Positions 24,636-32,018 of a DNA stretch of 32,018 nt are shown one piece after another; within the stretch, counting starts at the first letter, position 1, and each line of letters starts with the position of its first letter. The position numbers were made by a program, and so were the translations under genes. Location: NCBI GenBank assembly GCA_016931935.1, contig JAFGDW010000086.1, positions 1-32,018 on the forward strand. The letters are read 5' to 3'. The DNA comes from Candidatus Zhuqueibacterota bacterium. GTDB lineage: Bacteria; Zhuqueibacterota; Zhuqueibacteria; Thermofontimicrobiales; Thiofontviventaceae. The notes below the pieces were generated by a model. It was not told where the DNA came from. It worked only from the letters and a program-made list of their open reading frames with translations, and ran no database searches.

Positions 24636-24672
24636 AATCCTGATCAAAAACGGTCAGGATTTCTTGTTTTCT
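24636..24672 (+). terminator. Intrinsic terminator before amylase-family gene
   Basis: A 10-bp stem (AATCCTGATC / GGTCAGGATT, one wobble) with a 6-base loop is followed by TTCTTGTTTT. It ends the preceding Cys-rich protein gene. Confidence 0.75.
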
Positions 24673-24682
24673 GAAAGTTACA

Positions 24683-24710
24683 TTGACTTTCACATTAAAT
24701 TTTATATATT
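24683..24710 (+). promoter_or_regulatory. Promoter of GH13 gene
   Basis: TTGACT (24683-24688) and TATATT (24705-24710) are spaced 16 bases apart; TATTAT at 24707 with an 18-base spacer is an alternative -10. It lies 49 bases before the start codon. Confidence 0.65.
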
Positions 24711-24758
24711 ATGGAAATCCGGAATGTTTCAGGTTCATCATAAATAGGAATCCGTTTT

Positions 24759-26258
24759 ATGTCAGAAAATTCACCATCGATTTCGTTACGAAATGTAATA
24801 GGTTATCAGTGTTTTGTCGACAGTTTTGCTGTCGGAGAGAAATCATTAACTGAAAAATCAGCTCTTTATCCAACCACGGTCTATAACCATCCGACAAAAC
24901 TGCTGTATTGGGGTGAAGAATTTCCTGAATATTGTTATGGCTACGCTTTTTATGGTGGAGATTTATCTGGCGTTGGCAGTTCAATTCAACATTACCTGGC
25001 GGATTTTGGAATTGATCTGCTTTATCTGACACCGATATTTAAGGCGGATAGCAACCATAAATATGATACCGTGGATTATTACATGATTGATCCACAATTC
25101 GGGGACCTGTCAATTTTTCATAAACTTGTAGAAACGTGCCATCACCATCGTATCAAACTCATTCTTGACGGAGTTTTCAATCATACCAGCTATCATCACG
25201 ATTGGTATATTAAAGCCCAACAGGGAAACACGCCGTTTATCGATTACTATAAAAAAAATGAACAGGGCTATTTTCTCAACTGGAACGGCATTGAAACGTT
25301 GCCATTGCTAAACCACACCAATCCCGATGTTCAGGCATATCTATATGAGTCCCCCAAAAGTGTAGTTAAGTATTGGCTGGATCAGGGCGCCGATGGTTGG
25401 CGTCTGGACGTGGCCGAAGGATTGGGTGTTGATGTTATCAGTCAAATTAAAAAATCTATCCGAACAAGCCATCCGGACAGAATTCTTTATGGCGAGGTAA
25501 TTGAAACCTATGGCAAAAAATGGCTGGGGCCTGATTTGCTGGACGGCCTGATGAATTACGTGTTTCTGGGAACGACAGTTAATTTTTTGACGGACAAAAT
25601 AAATGGTGAAGCCTATTTGTCCGAACTTACGAACATGTACAATGAATATCCTCACGATCAGCTTTATAATAGTTGGAATATTATCAGCACACACGATACC
25701 AACCGGATGATTCATGCAGTTAACGGAAATGAAAATTTGTTTAAAATTGCTGTTACGCTACAATTCACCTATCCCGGAATTCCTATGATTTATAACGGTG
25801 ATGAATTAGGGGTGATGCCGGGACAACACGACAAAGATAACCGCCAGGGTCTGGAATGGGAACGGGTGGATATCCTGAAGTTGAAGGCCAAAGCACCATG
25901 GAAAGTGACTCCGCCGATGGATTGGGATAGAATCAATCAATATTCAAGTTTTCATTTTTTCTACAAACATCTAATCTGGCTACGCAAGCATTATCACGTT
26001 TTTGCCGATGGTGAATTTGTGCCGGCATACGCGGATGAGTTTATTCTCGGCTATTTTCGAGTAAAAGAAAATAAAGTGGCCTTGATCATTGTTAACAAAG
26101 GCAACGATAAAGATATCACTATTTCGATCCCGCAGGCAATCTGCAAAAATGCCTCGGTACTAAAAGGTGTTCATGGCCCAGTATCTGAGATTAATGTTTC
26201 CGGTACTTCATTAACACTTAAAGTTAATGGTCAGAATGCCCTTATTTTTGTGAATTAG
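24759..26258 (+). CDS. GH13 alpha-amylase family glucosidase
   Basis: This 499-residue glycoside hydrolase family 13 enzyme resembles the neopullulanase/cyclomaltodextrinase group but lacks their N-terminal extra domain. There is no signal peptide, so it probably acts in the cytosol on maltodextrins. Conserved regions: LILDGVFNHTSYHHDWY (region I), GADGWRLDVAE with nucleophile D near 217 (region II), GEVIE with general acid E near 246 (region III), and ISTHDTNRM with transition-state D near 313 (region IV). A C-terminal beta domain follows. All catalytic residues are intact. Precise specificity (cyclodextrin, pullulan, maltooligosaccharide) cannot be set from sequence. It has its own promoter and no sugar-transport genes beside it. 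Confidence 0.9.
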   Translation: MSENSPSISLRNVIGYQCFVDSFAVGEKSLTEKSALYPTTVYNHPTKLLYWGEEFPEYCYGYAFYGGDLSGVGSSIQHYLADFGIDLLYLTPIFKADSNHKYDTVDYYMIDPQFGDLSIFHKLVETCHHHRIKLILDGVFNHTSYHHDWYIKAQQGNTPFIDYYKKNEQGYFLNWNGIETLPLLNHTNPDVQAYLYESPKSVVKYWLDQGADGWRLDVAEGLGVDVISQIKKSIRTSHPDRILYGEVIETYGKKWLGPDLLDGLMNYVFLGTTVNFLTDKINGEAYLSELTNMYNEYPHDQLYNSWNIISTHDTNRMIHAVNGNENLFKIAVTLQFTYPGIPMIYNGDELGVMPGQHDKDNRQGLEWERVDILKLKAKAPWKVTPPMDWDRINQYSSFHFFYKHLIWLRKHYHVFADGEFVPAYADEFILGYFRVKENKVALIIVNKGNDKDITISIPQAICKNASVLKGVHGPVSEINVSGTSLTLKVNGQNALIFVN

Positions 26259-26347
26259 CTGATCAATAATTGATTTCATGAATTTAATGTACCGTAATAC
26301 TTCAAGTTAAATTTTCGTAAAATCAGCCAGTTTATCAAGTTCATTAT

Positions 26348-26376
26348 TGACATTGAAAATTTAACTATGTATTTTT
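26348..26376 (+). promoter_or_regulatory. Candidate promoter for the PAS pseudogene
   Basis: TTGACA (26348-26353) lies 17 bases before TATTTT (26371-26376). It is placed 168 bases upstream of the pseudogene start and may be a relic of its expression. Otherwise 26259-26543 shows nothing recognisable. Confidence 0.4.
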
Positions 26377-26543
26377 CAGTCTAAAAACGGAAAAATATCA
26401 GCTTTATTCCGATTAATAACCCTACTTCCCCCAATCCTGATGTTCTCGAAATAACGCCAAAATCGTCCAAATTCGATACTTGCAACCAGATACTCAGGCT
26501 CTTATTCTTATTTCTAACAGTTTCCCGTAGTGATGAGTATGAC

Positions 26544-27824
26544 ATGGAACAGTCCGTTAATCCGGCGTCACAACATGAAATCCTGGAACGAATTTTCAAT
26601 AATATCCATTTATGTGTAGTTTATCTGGATCGGGATTTCAATTTTTTAAGAGTAAACAAAGCATATGCTGATACCTGAGGATATACGCCGGATTTTTTCA
26701 TTGGCAAAAATCATTTTGATCTTTATCCCCACGAGGAAAATTAACGCATTTTCCAACAGATTGTCGAAAGCGGTGAAGCTTTTACAATCTACGCCAAACC
26801 GTTTGAATTCCCTGATGATCCCGAACGAGGTATCACCTGCTGGGATTGGTCATTGCAACCGCTATTGAATGAAAATGGCCACGTTGAAGCGCTGCTTTTT
26901 ACCCTCGTCGATATTACCTTTCAGAAACGTAATGAATTGGCGCTGCAAGAGCACAAATCCCAGCTTGAATCGTTGGCGCTGCAGCGAACGAATGAGTAGC
27001 GCACGAGCGAAGCAAAATACCGAACGCTTTTTGAAAATATGCTTAACGGATTTGCGTATCATGAAATAGTCACTGACAAAACCGGAACGGCTGTGGATTA
27101 CATTTTTCTTGAAGTGAACAAGGCGTTTGAATCAATGACTGGGCTGCAACGGGAGAATATCATTGGTAGGCGAGTTACTGAAGTATATCCTGATATCGAT
27201 AAAATAGGATTTAACTGGATTGAAACATACAGAAAGGTGGCGCTTACCGGGGAACCTGTTGAGTTTGAGCAGTTATTCGAGCCTCAACAAAATTGGTATT
27301 TTGTATCTGCCTTTCAATCCGGGTGGACAGAATATCTGGCAAGGGGTACTTTATGTAAAACCGGATCAATTTCATGAGTATAAAGCGTGGTGGCGTTCCA
27401 CAGGCAAGTTGATTGCCCCGCATGAGTGGGGCATTGCCCGAGCCTTAAAAAACAAAGAAGAATCGTTTGAAGAAGAAATTGAATGTTTCGATGGTACACA
27501 TAAAATTATTATGAATTGGGCAGTGCCGTTTATTGATGACGATGGTAATATAAAAGGCGTCATTGCCGTTAATCAGGATGTAACCGAACGGACCAGGCTT
27601 GCCGATGAACGTGAGAGGCTGATTGAAGAACTACAAACCGCGCTGAATGAGGTAAAAACGTTACGAAAAATCCTGCCAATTTGCAGTCACTGCAAAAAAA
27701 TCGCGATGATGAAGGGTACTGGAAGCAAGTAGAAAGTTATTTTCGGGATCATTCCGAGATCGATTTCACTCACACAATTTGTCCTTCCTGTTTTAAAGAA
27801 CATTACGCGGATTTGTATCAATAA
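26544..27824 (+). pseudogene. Decayed multi-PAS sensor protein
   Basis: This is the remnant of a PAS-repeat protein. ATG 26544 opens a PAS domain (HEILERIFNNIHLCVVYLDRDF) interrupted by TGA at 26676, where the family usually has a Cys (ADT-x-GYTP), and by TAA at 26742 in a usual Glu position. TAG at 26997 follows in the linker. A second PAS (LFENMLNGFAYHEIV...) runs from about 27018 until near 27310-27330. There the frame shifts and the matching sequence jumps to the middle of a third PAS (YVKPDQFHEYKAWW), implying an internal deletion of roughly a hundred codons. A further frameshift near 27700 separates LPICSHCKKI from RDDEGYWKQVESYFRDHSE, which is still readable to TAA 27824. The C-terminal Cys motifs (CSHC, CPSC) mark a type common in Deltaproteobacteria-like sensors. 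No kinase domain is seen. It is not functional as it stands. Confidence 0.85.
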
Positions 27825-27842
27825 GAAAAAAATAAAAACCAC

Positions 27843-27871
27843 TTGACTTTCCAATTTCGTTTTGTTATATT
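27843..27871 (+). promoter_or_regulatory. Promoter of tetR
   Basis: TTGACT (27843-27848) and TATATT (27866-27871) are exactly 17 bases apart. The operator palindrome begins 2 bases after the -10 box, at the likely transcription start. Confidence 0.75.
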
Positions 27872-27873
27872 GT

Positions 27874-27891
27874 TGACCGACGAGTCAGTCA
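27874..27891. promoter_or_regulatory. TetR-type operator at tetR promoter
   Basis: TGACCGACGAGTCAGTCA is an 18-bp near-palindrome with half-sites TGACCGAC and GTCAGTCA (7 of 8 complementary) around a 2-base centre. It overlaps the transcription start, as expected for autorepression. A near-identical site occurs at 29157-29174. Confidence 0.75.
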
Positions 27892-27908
27892 TAATAAATG
27901 AGAGCACT

Positions 27909-28520
27909 ATGCCAAAGATCATTGACAAGGAAGAAAAGCGACAGGCAATATTAATAGCTGCAATGAAAGTGTTTGCCCAAAAGGGTATCGCTAATACTAA
28001 AATGACCGACATTGCAGATGCAGCCGGGATTGGGAAAGGTACGATATACGAGTATTTTAGGAATAAGGAAGAGATTTTTCAAGCCTCATATTCGGTGTTT
28101 ATGGAATCGATGGAAGCTACAATTGCTCAACGAATATTTAAGATTACTGATCCGGTAGAAAAACTAAAAGCATTGTTTCGGGCAATGACTGAAACATTTG
28201 CCGGCAGCGGCGCCGATTTCATGGATATGATGCTCGATTTTTGGGCAGAAGCCGTCCGTCAAAAGGACGAAAGCAAAATTAAAATTGTTGATCTGCACAA
28301 AATTTACGCCGATTTCCGGCAAATCATTGGCGCCATTCTTGATGAAGGTATCCGACTTGGCAAATTTAAGCATATGAATACATTTATGGCGGCTTCAATT
28401 ATGATTGGTGCGATGGATGGTATTATGCTGCAATGGATTATGGACCGGAAAAATTTTAATGCAAATGAAGCGGTAGAGTGTTTTTTGAATGAGTTGTTGG
28501 CGGGAATTTATATAACGTGA
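27909..28520 (+). CDS. TetR/AcrR-family transcriptional repressor
   Basis: This 203-residue regulator has an N-terminal TetR DNA-binding domain (residues about 6-55: AILIAAMKVFAQKGIANTKMTDIADAAGIGKGTIYEYFRNKEEIF) with the classic GxxxGTxYxYFxxKEEL helix-turn-helix, split here across several motifs. The C-terminal half is a variable ligand-binding region. ATG 27909 is preferred to an upstream in-frame start at 27843, because that one lies in the promoter and the motif starts normally with PKIIDKEEKRQAI. An operator at its own start and at 29157 suggests it represses itself and the LolA-like/barrel operon, probably in response to a hydrophobic compound. The ligand is unknown. Confidence 0.92.
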   Translation: MPKIIDKEEKRQAILIAAMKVFAQKGIANTKMTDIADAAGIGKGTIYEYFRNKEEIFQASYSVFMESMEATIAQRIFKITDPVEKLKALFRAMTETFAGSGADFMDMMLDFWAEAVRQKDESKIKIVDLHKIYADFRQIIGAILDEGIRLGKFKHMNTFMAASIMIGAMDGIMLQWIMDRKNFNANEAVECFLNELLAGIYIT

Positions 28521-28608
28521 AACGCCAGACGTGAGACGGAATAGTGAAAAGTGAATAGTGAATAGGCGATGTAAATATTTCACTAAACTGCAACAGGAAA
28601 ACAAAATA

Positions 28609-29100
28609 ATGAATTCGTTGATTGTCTTCGACTCGGTTTTTGGCAATACGGAACAGATAGCCAGCGCAATTGCTGGCGCGCTAGGTACGGATGAGAATAT
28701 CAAACTGCTTCGTGTAAATGAAGCTTCTGTCGATCAGATTGCTGAAACGGATGTGTTAATTGTTGGTTCCCCGACTCGGGGATTTAGAGCGACAGCAGCG
28801 ACTACTCATTTTTTAAAACAGATTCCCCGCAATGGATTGAAAGGTGTAAAAGTAGCAGCGTTTGATACCCGTATTTCGGAGCAAGATATTGACTCAACAA
28901 TGTTACGCTTCATGATGAAAAAATTTGGTTATGCCGCATCCCCGATTGCTACGCGACTGCGTAAAAAGGGTGGCAGACTAATTCTGCCTCCGGAAGGATT
29001 TATTGTGGCCGATACCGAAGGTCCGCTAAAAGATGGAGAGTTGGATAGAGCTGTGGCATGGGCAGATAAAATTCTTACCGAATTTAAAAAATCAAACTAA
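28609..29100 (+). CDS. Flavodoxin-like protein
   Basis: This 163-residue protein has a flavodoxin fold. The phosphate-binding loop is SVFGNTEQIA (residues 9-18) and the second FMN-contact region is VGSPTRGFRATAAT near 54-67. It probably binds FMN and works in cytosolic electron transfer, or as an uncharacterised flavodoxin-like domain protein. AGGAAA at 28595-28600 with 8-base spacing supports ATG 28609; a start at 28558 is rejected because its N-terminus is unlike the family. It lies 88 bp after tetR and before a strong terminator, so it could be read through from the tetR promoter. No operator copy was seen directly upstream of it. Confidence 0.88.
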   Translation: MNSLIVFDSVFGNTEQIASAIAGALGTDENIKLLRVNEASVDQIAETDVLIVGSPTRGFRATAATTHFLKQIPRNGLKGVKVAAFDTRISEQDIDSTMLRFMMKKFGYAASPIATRLRKKGGRLILPPEGFIVADTEGPLKDGELDRAVAWADKILTEFKKSN

Positions 29101-29113
29101 ATTTCATACAAGA

Positions 29114-29146
29114 AAAATCGTGTTTAAAGTGACGCGATTTTTTTTT
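29114..29146 (+). terminator. Terminator after flavodoxin-like gene
   Basis: A 9-bp stem (AAAATCGTG / CGCGATTTT, one T-G pair) with a 10-base loop is followed by a T run. It insulates the tetR-flavodoxin unit from the next operon. Confidence 0.8.
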
Positions 29147-29156
29147 AAATGATAAA

Positions 29157-29174
29157 TGACCGATAGGTCGGTCA
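29157..29174. promoter_or_regulatory. Second TetR operator, upstream of LolA-like gene
   Basis: TGACCGATAGGTCGGTCA has half-sites TGACCGAT and GTCGGTCA (7 of 8 complementary) around AG. It matches the tetR operator in 14 of 18 positions and lies 18 bases before the start codon of the downstream operon. Confidence 0.75.
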
Positions 29175-29192
29175 ATTACGCAGGAGGTAAAA

Positions 29193-29957
29193 ATGCGACG
29201 ATTACTCATTTTTGTACTATTGGTGACATGCTGGACTTCCTGGCAAGCATATGGACAGGAAATAACTGCTGATCAGATCATTACAAAAGTGAATGATTTG
29301 ATGAATCAAAAATCTATGGTTGCAACAGTACGAATGACTATTGTGACCTCGTCCGGTAAAACCAGGACATTTGAATACGAGTCGTGGAGCAAAGATAGCG
29401 GAGAAAAAAATTTGATGCGCTACACAACTCCGGCGCGGGTGAAAGGACAGGCGATTCTGATGCTCAACAACGCCGACGACATTTGGGCCTATTTCCCCCG
29501 GACACAACGCACCCGAAAGTTGGCGACGCACGCAAAAAAGCAACAAATGGAAGACAGCGATTTCACCTATGAAGACATGGGCAGCGGCAACGCGTTTATC
29601 ACCGACTTCATCGCCAAACGGCTACAGGATGACAAAATGCAGGATTACGATTGCTATCGAATTGAATTAACCAAAAAACCGGACATCGACAGCCACTATT
29701 CACGGTTGATAATGTATATCATCAAATCCAATTTTGTGCCGGTGGTGATCGATTATTACGACGAAAACGATCCGAGCTTGTGGTTAAAACGGCTGGTGCA
29801 ATCGGATATTCTAACCATCGATGATATTCCGACCGCAATGAAGATGGTTATGCAAAATCAACAGGATCGTACCGAGACATCGATGGAATTGGCGGATGTG
29901 AAATACAATGTTGAACTGGACGATGCCATGTTCACCGAAAGGGGACTGAAAGAATGA
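29193..29957 (+). CDS. Outer-membrane lipoprotein-sorting (LolA-like) protein
   Basis: This 254-residue periplasmic protein belongs to the LolA/LolB-like family annotated as outer membrane lipoprotein-sorting protein (COG2834 type). A signal peptide ends near AYG-Q at 21-22. The family regions are GQAILMLNNADDIWAYFPRTQRTRKL, the QQMEDSDFTYEDMG motif, and a C-terminal beta half typical of a hydrophobic-groove half-barrel. Members are often next to RND/MMPL exporters and TetR regulators and may shuttle lipids across the periplasm. AGGAGGT at 29182-29188 is a strong ribosome site, and an operator at 29157 lies just upstream. The stop overlaps the next start by 4 bases (ATGA). The cargo is unknown. 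Confidence 0.88.
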   Translation: MRRLLIFVLLVTCWTSWQAYGQEITADQIITKVNDLMNQKSMVATVRMTIVTSSGKTRTFEYESWSKDSGEKNLMRYTTPARVKGQAILMLNNADDIWAYFPRTQRTRKLATHAKKQQMEDSDFTYEDMGSGNAFITDFIAKRLQDDKMQDYDCYRIELTKKPDIDSHYSRLIMYIIKSNFVPVVIDYYDENDPSLWLKRLVQSDILTIDDIPTAMKMVMQNQQDRTETSMELADVKYNVELDDAMFTERGLKE

Positions 29958-31255
29958 AACGTATTTTACTGTTAATCGTGATTGCCGGCTCTACTCACAC
30001 ACTACGGGCGCAATCTGTGGATATTTTTGGTTATGTAGAGCCACAGTTAATGGTGGCGCGCGTCAATGGAACGACCTATCAGCTAAACTCAAATAAACTA
30101 AGATTGGATCTGGAGGCAAAACCCTCGGATCGCGTCACTATCGGAGCGAATATAAATTTTCTGACCTATCATGGCAAGACTCAGTGGTCGATACCCGATT
30201 TTTTGCCCAGGCAGATTCAAGCAGAAATTCCCGATTTCAAAGTGCTCGGCATGTCGATCGATCCCTATGTGTTGCCATATAATGACCGGCAATATCTCGA
30301 CAATACCTACGTTAAACTTAATTTGGGTCCCGCTGACCTAACTGTTGGTAAACAACAACTATCGTTCGGCACTGGCTATGTCTGGAATCCCACTGATGTT
30401 TACAATCAAAAAGATGTGCTCGATCCGACCTATGAGCAACCGGGACACAACGCTCTCCGATTGGATATTCCCTTGTCAAATCGCACAACATTTACGACTG
30501 TTTATTCCCCGAACCAGTGGGATGAATCCGGCGATATGATGATGCGGGCAAAAACAACTGTTGGGCATTTTGACCTGTCGGTCAGCGGCGCCTGGCAGGC
30601 ATGGGCGCTGAGCGACGCCCGTGTTATTGATATGTTGCAAATGAATTTTTATCAAGTGCCAACGCGTCGCACAATCGTTGGTGGCGATCTGGTCGGTGAA
30701 CTGTTGGGGATTGGTGTATGGATGGAAGCTGCCAGTCATCAGGTGAAGGTCAATTCGGATGACTGGAGCCTTTATCAAACAGCTTTGAACCAGCAATTTT
30801 CCACACCAGTCTGGTCTTCTGCTTTTGTGCCGATTCCGGCGCTGATGGAGATTCGTGATGATTATTATGAATTGGTTGCTGGCATGGATTATACATTTGA
30901 CTCGCAAATGTATATTATGACCGAATTCTATCGCAATACTTGGGCGAAATCCAGTAGTGATAACTACCGCTTCAACGACTGGATGCAGGTGCTGGCAGGT
31001 GAAGTCAAAACCATCGCTCGTGATCAAATTTACGCTTTAATCCAGTATCCTGCTACCGATTTAGTGCAACTCAGTTGTTCGGTACTTGCCGCAACTTCTG
31101 ATAATAGTGGCGTTATTATCCCGATGATAACGTGGAATATATTCGAAAATGTTGATGTGACGTTGATCGGAAATTATTACTATGGCAAGGATGGCACCGC
31201 TTACTCAAAATTGCTGGGAAATGGTGGTTTGACACGCGTTCGCGTTTATTTTTAA
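29954..31255 (+). CDS. Outer-membrane beta-barrel protein
   Basis: This 433-residue protein has a signal peptide (cleavage near LRAQ-S at about 20) and many short alternating beta strands, ending in a terminal aromatic residue (LTRVRVYF), the usual outer-membrane barrel end. Motifs such as DIFGYVEPQLM at the mature N-terminus and LRLDLEAKPSDRVTIGAN suggest a porin-like barrel (DUF1302- or alginate-porin-like). Its ATGA overlap with the LolA-like gene strongly implies coexpression. In related loci such barrels sit with LolA-like and MMPL proteins; no MMPL gene is found here, so its transport partner may be elsewhere. The substrate is unknown. Confidence 0.8.
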   Translation: MKRILLLIVIAGSTHTLRAQSVDIFGYVEPQLMVARVNGTTYQLNSNKLRLDLEAKPSDRVTIGANINFLTYHGKTQWSIPDFLPRQIQAEIPDFKVLGMSIDPYVLPYNDRQYLDNTYVKLNLGPADLTVGKQQLSFGTGYVWNPTDVYNQKDVLDPTYEQPGHNALRLDIPLSNRTTFTTVYSPNQWDESGDMMMRAKTTVGHFDLSVSGAWQAWALSDARVIDMLQMNFYQVPTRRTIVGGDLVGELLGIGVWMEAASHQVKVNSDDWSLYQTALNQQFSTPVWSSAFVPIPALMEIRDDYYELVAGMDYTFDSQMYIMTEFYRNTWAKSSSDNYRFNDWMQVLAGEVKTIARDQIYALIQYPATDLVQLSCSVLAATSDNSGVIIPMITWNIFENVDVTLIGNYYYGKDGTAYSKLLGNGGLTRVRVYF

Positions 31256-31270
31256 TGAAGGAATTTGGGA

Positions 31271-31726
31271 ATGTGTGAATCACGATTAAGACTACATGGG
31301 ATCGTTAGCTTGATATTCGTTCTGATCTCATTTATTATTGGTGTTAATGCTATTGCTTACGACTCGGTAATTTTGAGTGCCGTTAATGCGTTTAGCATAC
31401 TTGCATTTTTCTATGTCGTACCAGTCACATATTGCGCCAAATGCCGCACGCGGGAACAGTGTAATCATTACATTTTCGGAAAAATTTCGGTGATGCTATC
31501 AAAGTTCAGAGATGAACCGTATCGTCCTGCGGATTGGTTGCCAGTGGTTCTCATTATGCTTGCGATTATTGTGTTACCGCAATATTGGCTGGCAAAACAT
31601 GTCTATCTACTCGTAAGCTATTGGGTTCTGTTCGCTGTTGCAGGGATTGAAGTATTAACATTTATCTGTCCGAACTGTTTGAACCAAAAATGTGCGTTGT
31701 GCAGAAATCGAGCGATGTCAATGTAA
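31271..31726 (+). CDS. Small Cys-rich inner-membrane protein
   Basis: This 151-residue protein of unknown family has four predicted membrane segments (about 10-27, 33-51, 95-112 and 115-135). A cysteine cluster Y-C-A-K-C-R-T-R-E-Q-C-N-H follows the second segment, and a second cluster C-P-N-C-L-N-Q-K-C-A-L-C follows the fourth. Both could face the same side and bind metal or form disulfides. ATG 31271 is chosen because AAGGAA at 31258-31263 is spaced correctly; a TTG six bases upstream is too close to it. It begins 15 bases after the barrel gene and is the last gene of the TetR-controlled operon. No function is assigned. Confidence 0.7.
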   Translation: MCESRLRLHGIVSLIFVLISFIIGVNAIAYDSVILSAVNAFSILAFFYVVPVTYCAKCRTREQCNHYIFGKISVMLSKFRDEPYRPADWLPVVLIMLAIIVLPQYWLAKHVYLLVSYWVLFAVAGIEVLTFICPNCLNQKCALCRNRAMSM

Positions 31727-31801
31727 TTTTCGGGTCATGAATTCGATAGTAAAAAGTATGCTTACTGAGGAAAACAATTAAATAACTTTCCCATTTATTT
31801 G

Positions 31802-31868
31802 ACCGCAAATGGACGCTAATATACGCGAATAAAAGGTCCATTAGCGTGCATTTGCGTGAATTGGCGGT
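31802..31868. repeat. Palindrome built of 10-bp units
   Basis: The left half consists of three 10-base units, CGCAAATGGA, CGCTAATATA and CGCGAATAAA. The right half carries the complementary series (CCATTAGCG, TGCATTTGCG, TGAATTGGCGG). Outer arms ACCGC / GCGGT close the element. No gene is present in 31727-32018. Confidence 0.6.
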
Positions 31869-31931
31869 TGCATAAAATTGGCAAATTAATTAGGCAGTGA
31901 TCCTAACCTGGATAAACCAGAATTAAAAAAA

Positions 31932-32012
31932 TTAGACAGGATAACAGGATGAACAGGATTTCTTAGAGGAAGAGATTGTACAAATCCTGTGAATCCGTGA
32001 AATCCTGTCTAA
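31932..32012. repeat. ACAGGAT-type palindromic repeat
   Basis: Long arms of about 30 bases begin TTAGACAGGAT and end ATCCTGTCTAA. They are largely complementary and contain repeated ACAGGAT / ATCCTGT units. A degenerate relative lies at 6005-6131, showing it is a dispersed family. Confidence 0.7.
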
Positions 32013-32018
32013 AATATG

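Noticed and set aside
26676..26678. TGA at a usual Cys position in the PAS region, considered as a second selenocysteine codon.
   Set aside because: The same frame also carries TAA and TAG codons, an internal deletion and frameshifts, so it is a decaying pseudogene. No redox motif surrounds the TGA.
28540..28565. Short direct repeats (AGTGAATAGTGAAT) between tetR and the flavodoxin-like gene, considered as a regulatory array.
   Set aside because: Only two or three imperfect copies of a low-complexity unit are present, and they do not resemble the TetR operator.

Overview
The window looks like chromosomal DNA from an uncultured-type bacterium of the FCB assemblage, possibly the Calditrichota/KSB1/Marinimicrobia neighbourhood. 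This is an inference. It rests on a secreted beta-helix protein with a type IX-style C-terminal sorting domain (YQNCPNPFNP...GVYIYKL), an outer-membrane protein operon, and several families of palindromic intergenic repeats. Promoters with a TTGAC(T/A) -35 box and a TATAAT-like -10 box can be recognised. No rRNA, tRNA, CRISPR array, transposase or phage gene was seen.

Layout. 1-5.6 kb: a small zf-TFIIB zinc protein, uvrA (nucleotide excision repair) and htpG (Hsp90). 5.6-7.4 kb: repeats around a beta-phosphoglucomutase-like HAD hydrolase. 7.2-10.7 kb: pheS-pheT of the archaeal/eukaryotic type behind a near-consensus promoter; PheT carries a four-cysteine zinc-ribbon-like insertion. 11-13.7 kb: two convergent RRM RNA-binding proteins sharing a bidirectional terminator, a Blc-like lipocalin, and a cold-shock protein with a terminator-like hairpin in its leader. 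13.7-17.2 kb, minus strand: an exported metallo-beta-lactamase-fold protein, fetA and fetB as one operon, plus an MscS channel. 17.6-22.1 kb: sfsA, a membrane-anchored AraC regulator, and the large sorting-domain protein.

22.4-24.6 kb holds the most notable gene. It is a 75-codon SelW/Rdx selenoprotein whose CxxU selenocysteine codon is an in-frame UGA, so ordinary gene callers miss it. A bSECIS-like hairpin follows the UGA. A terminator hairpin then separates it from a diketogulonate reductase-like gene (yiaK/dlgD) that has no room for a promoter of its own. An uncharacterised Cys-rich protein follows.

24.7-32 kb: a cytoplasmic GH13 alpha-amylase-family enzyme; a decayed multi-PAS sensor pseudogene (three nonsense codons, an internal deletion with frame change, and a late frameshift); then a TetR regulator, a flavodoxin-like protein, and an operon of a LolA-like periplasmic protein, an outer-membrane beta-barrel and a small Cys-rich membrane protein. 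Matching 18-bp palindromes lie just downstream of the tetR -10 box and upstream of the LolA-like gene, pointing to one TetR regulon. The window ends in two palindromic repeat elements.
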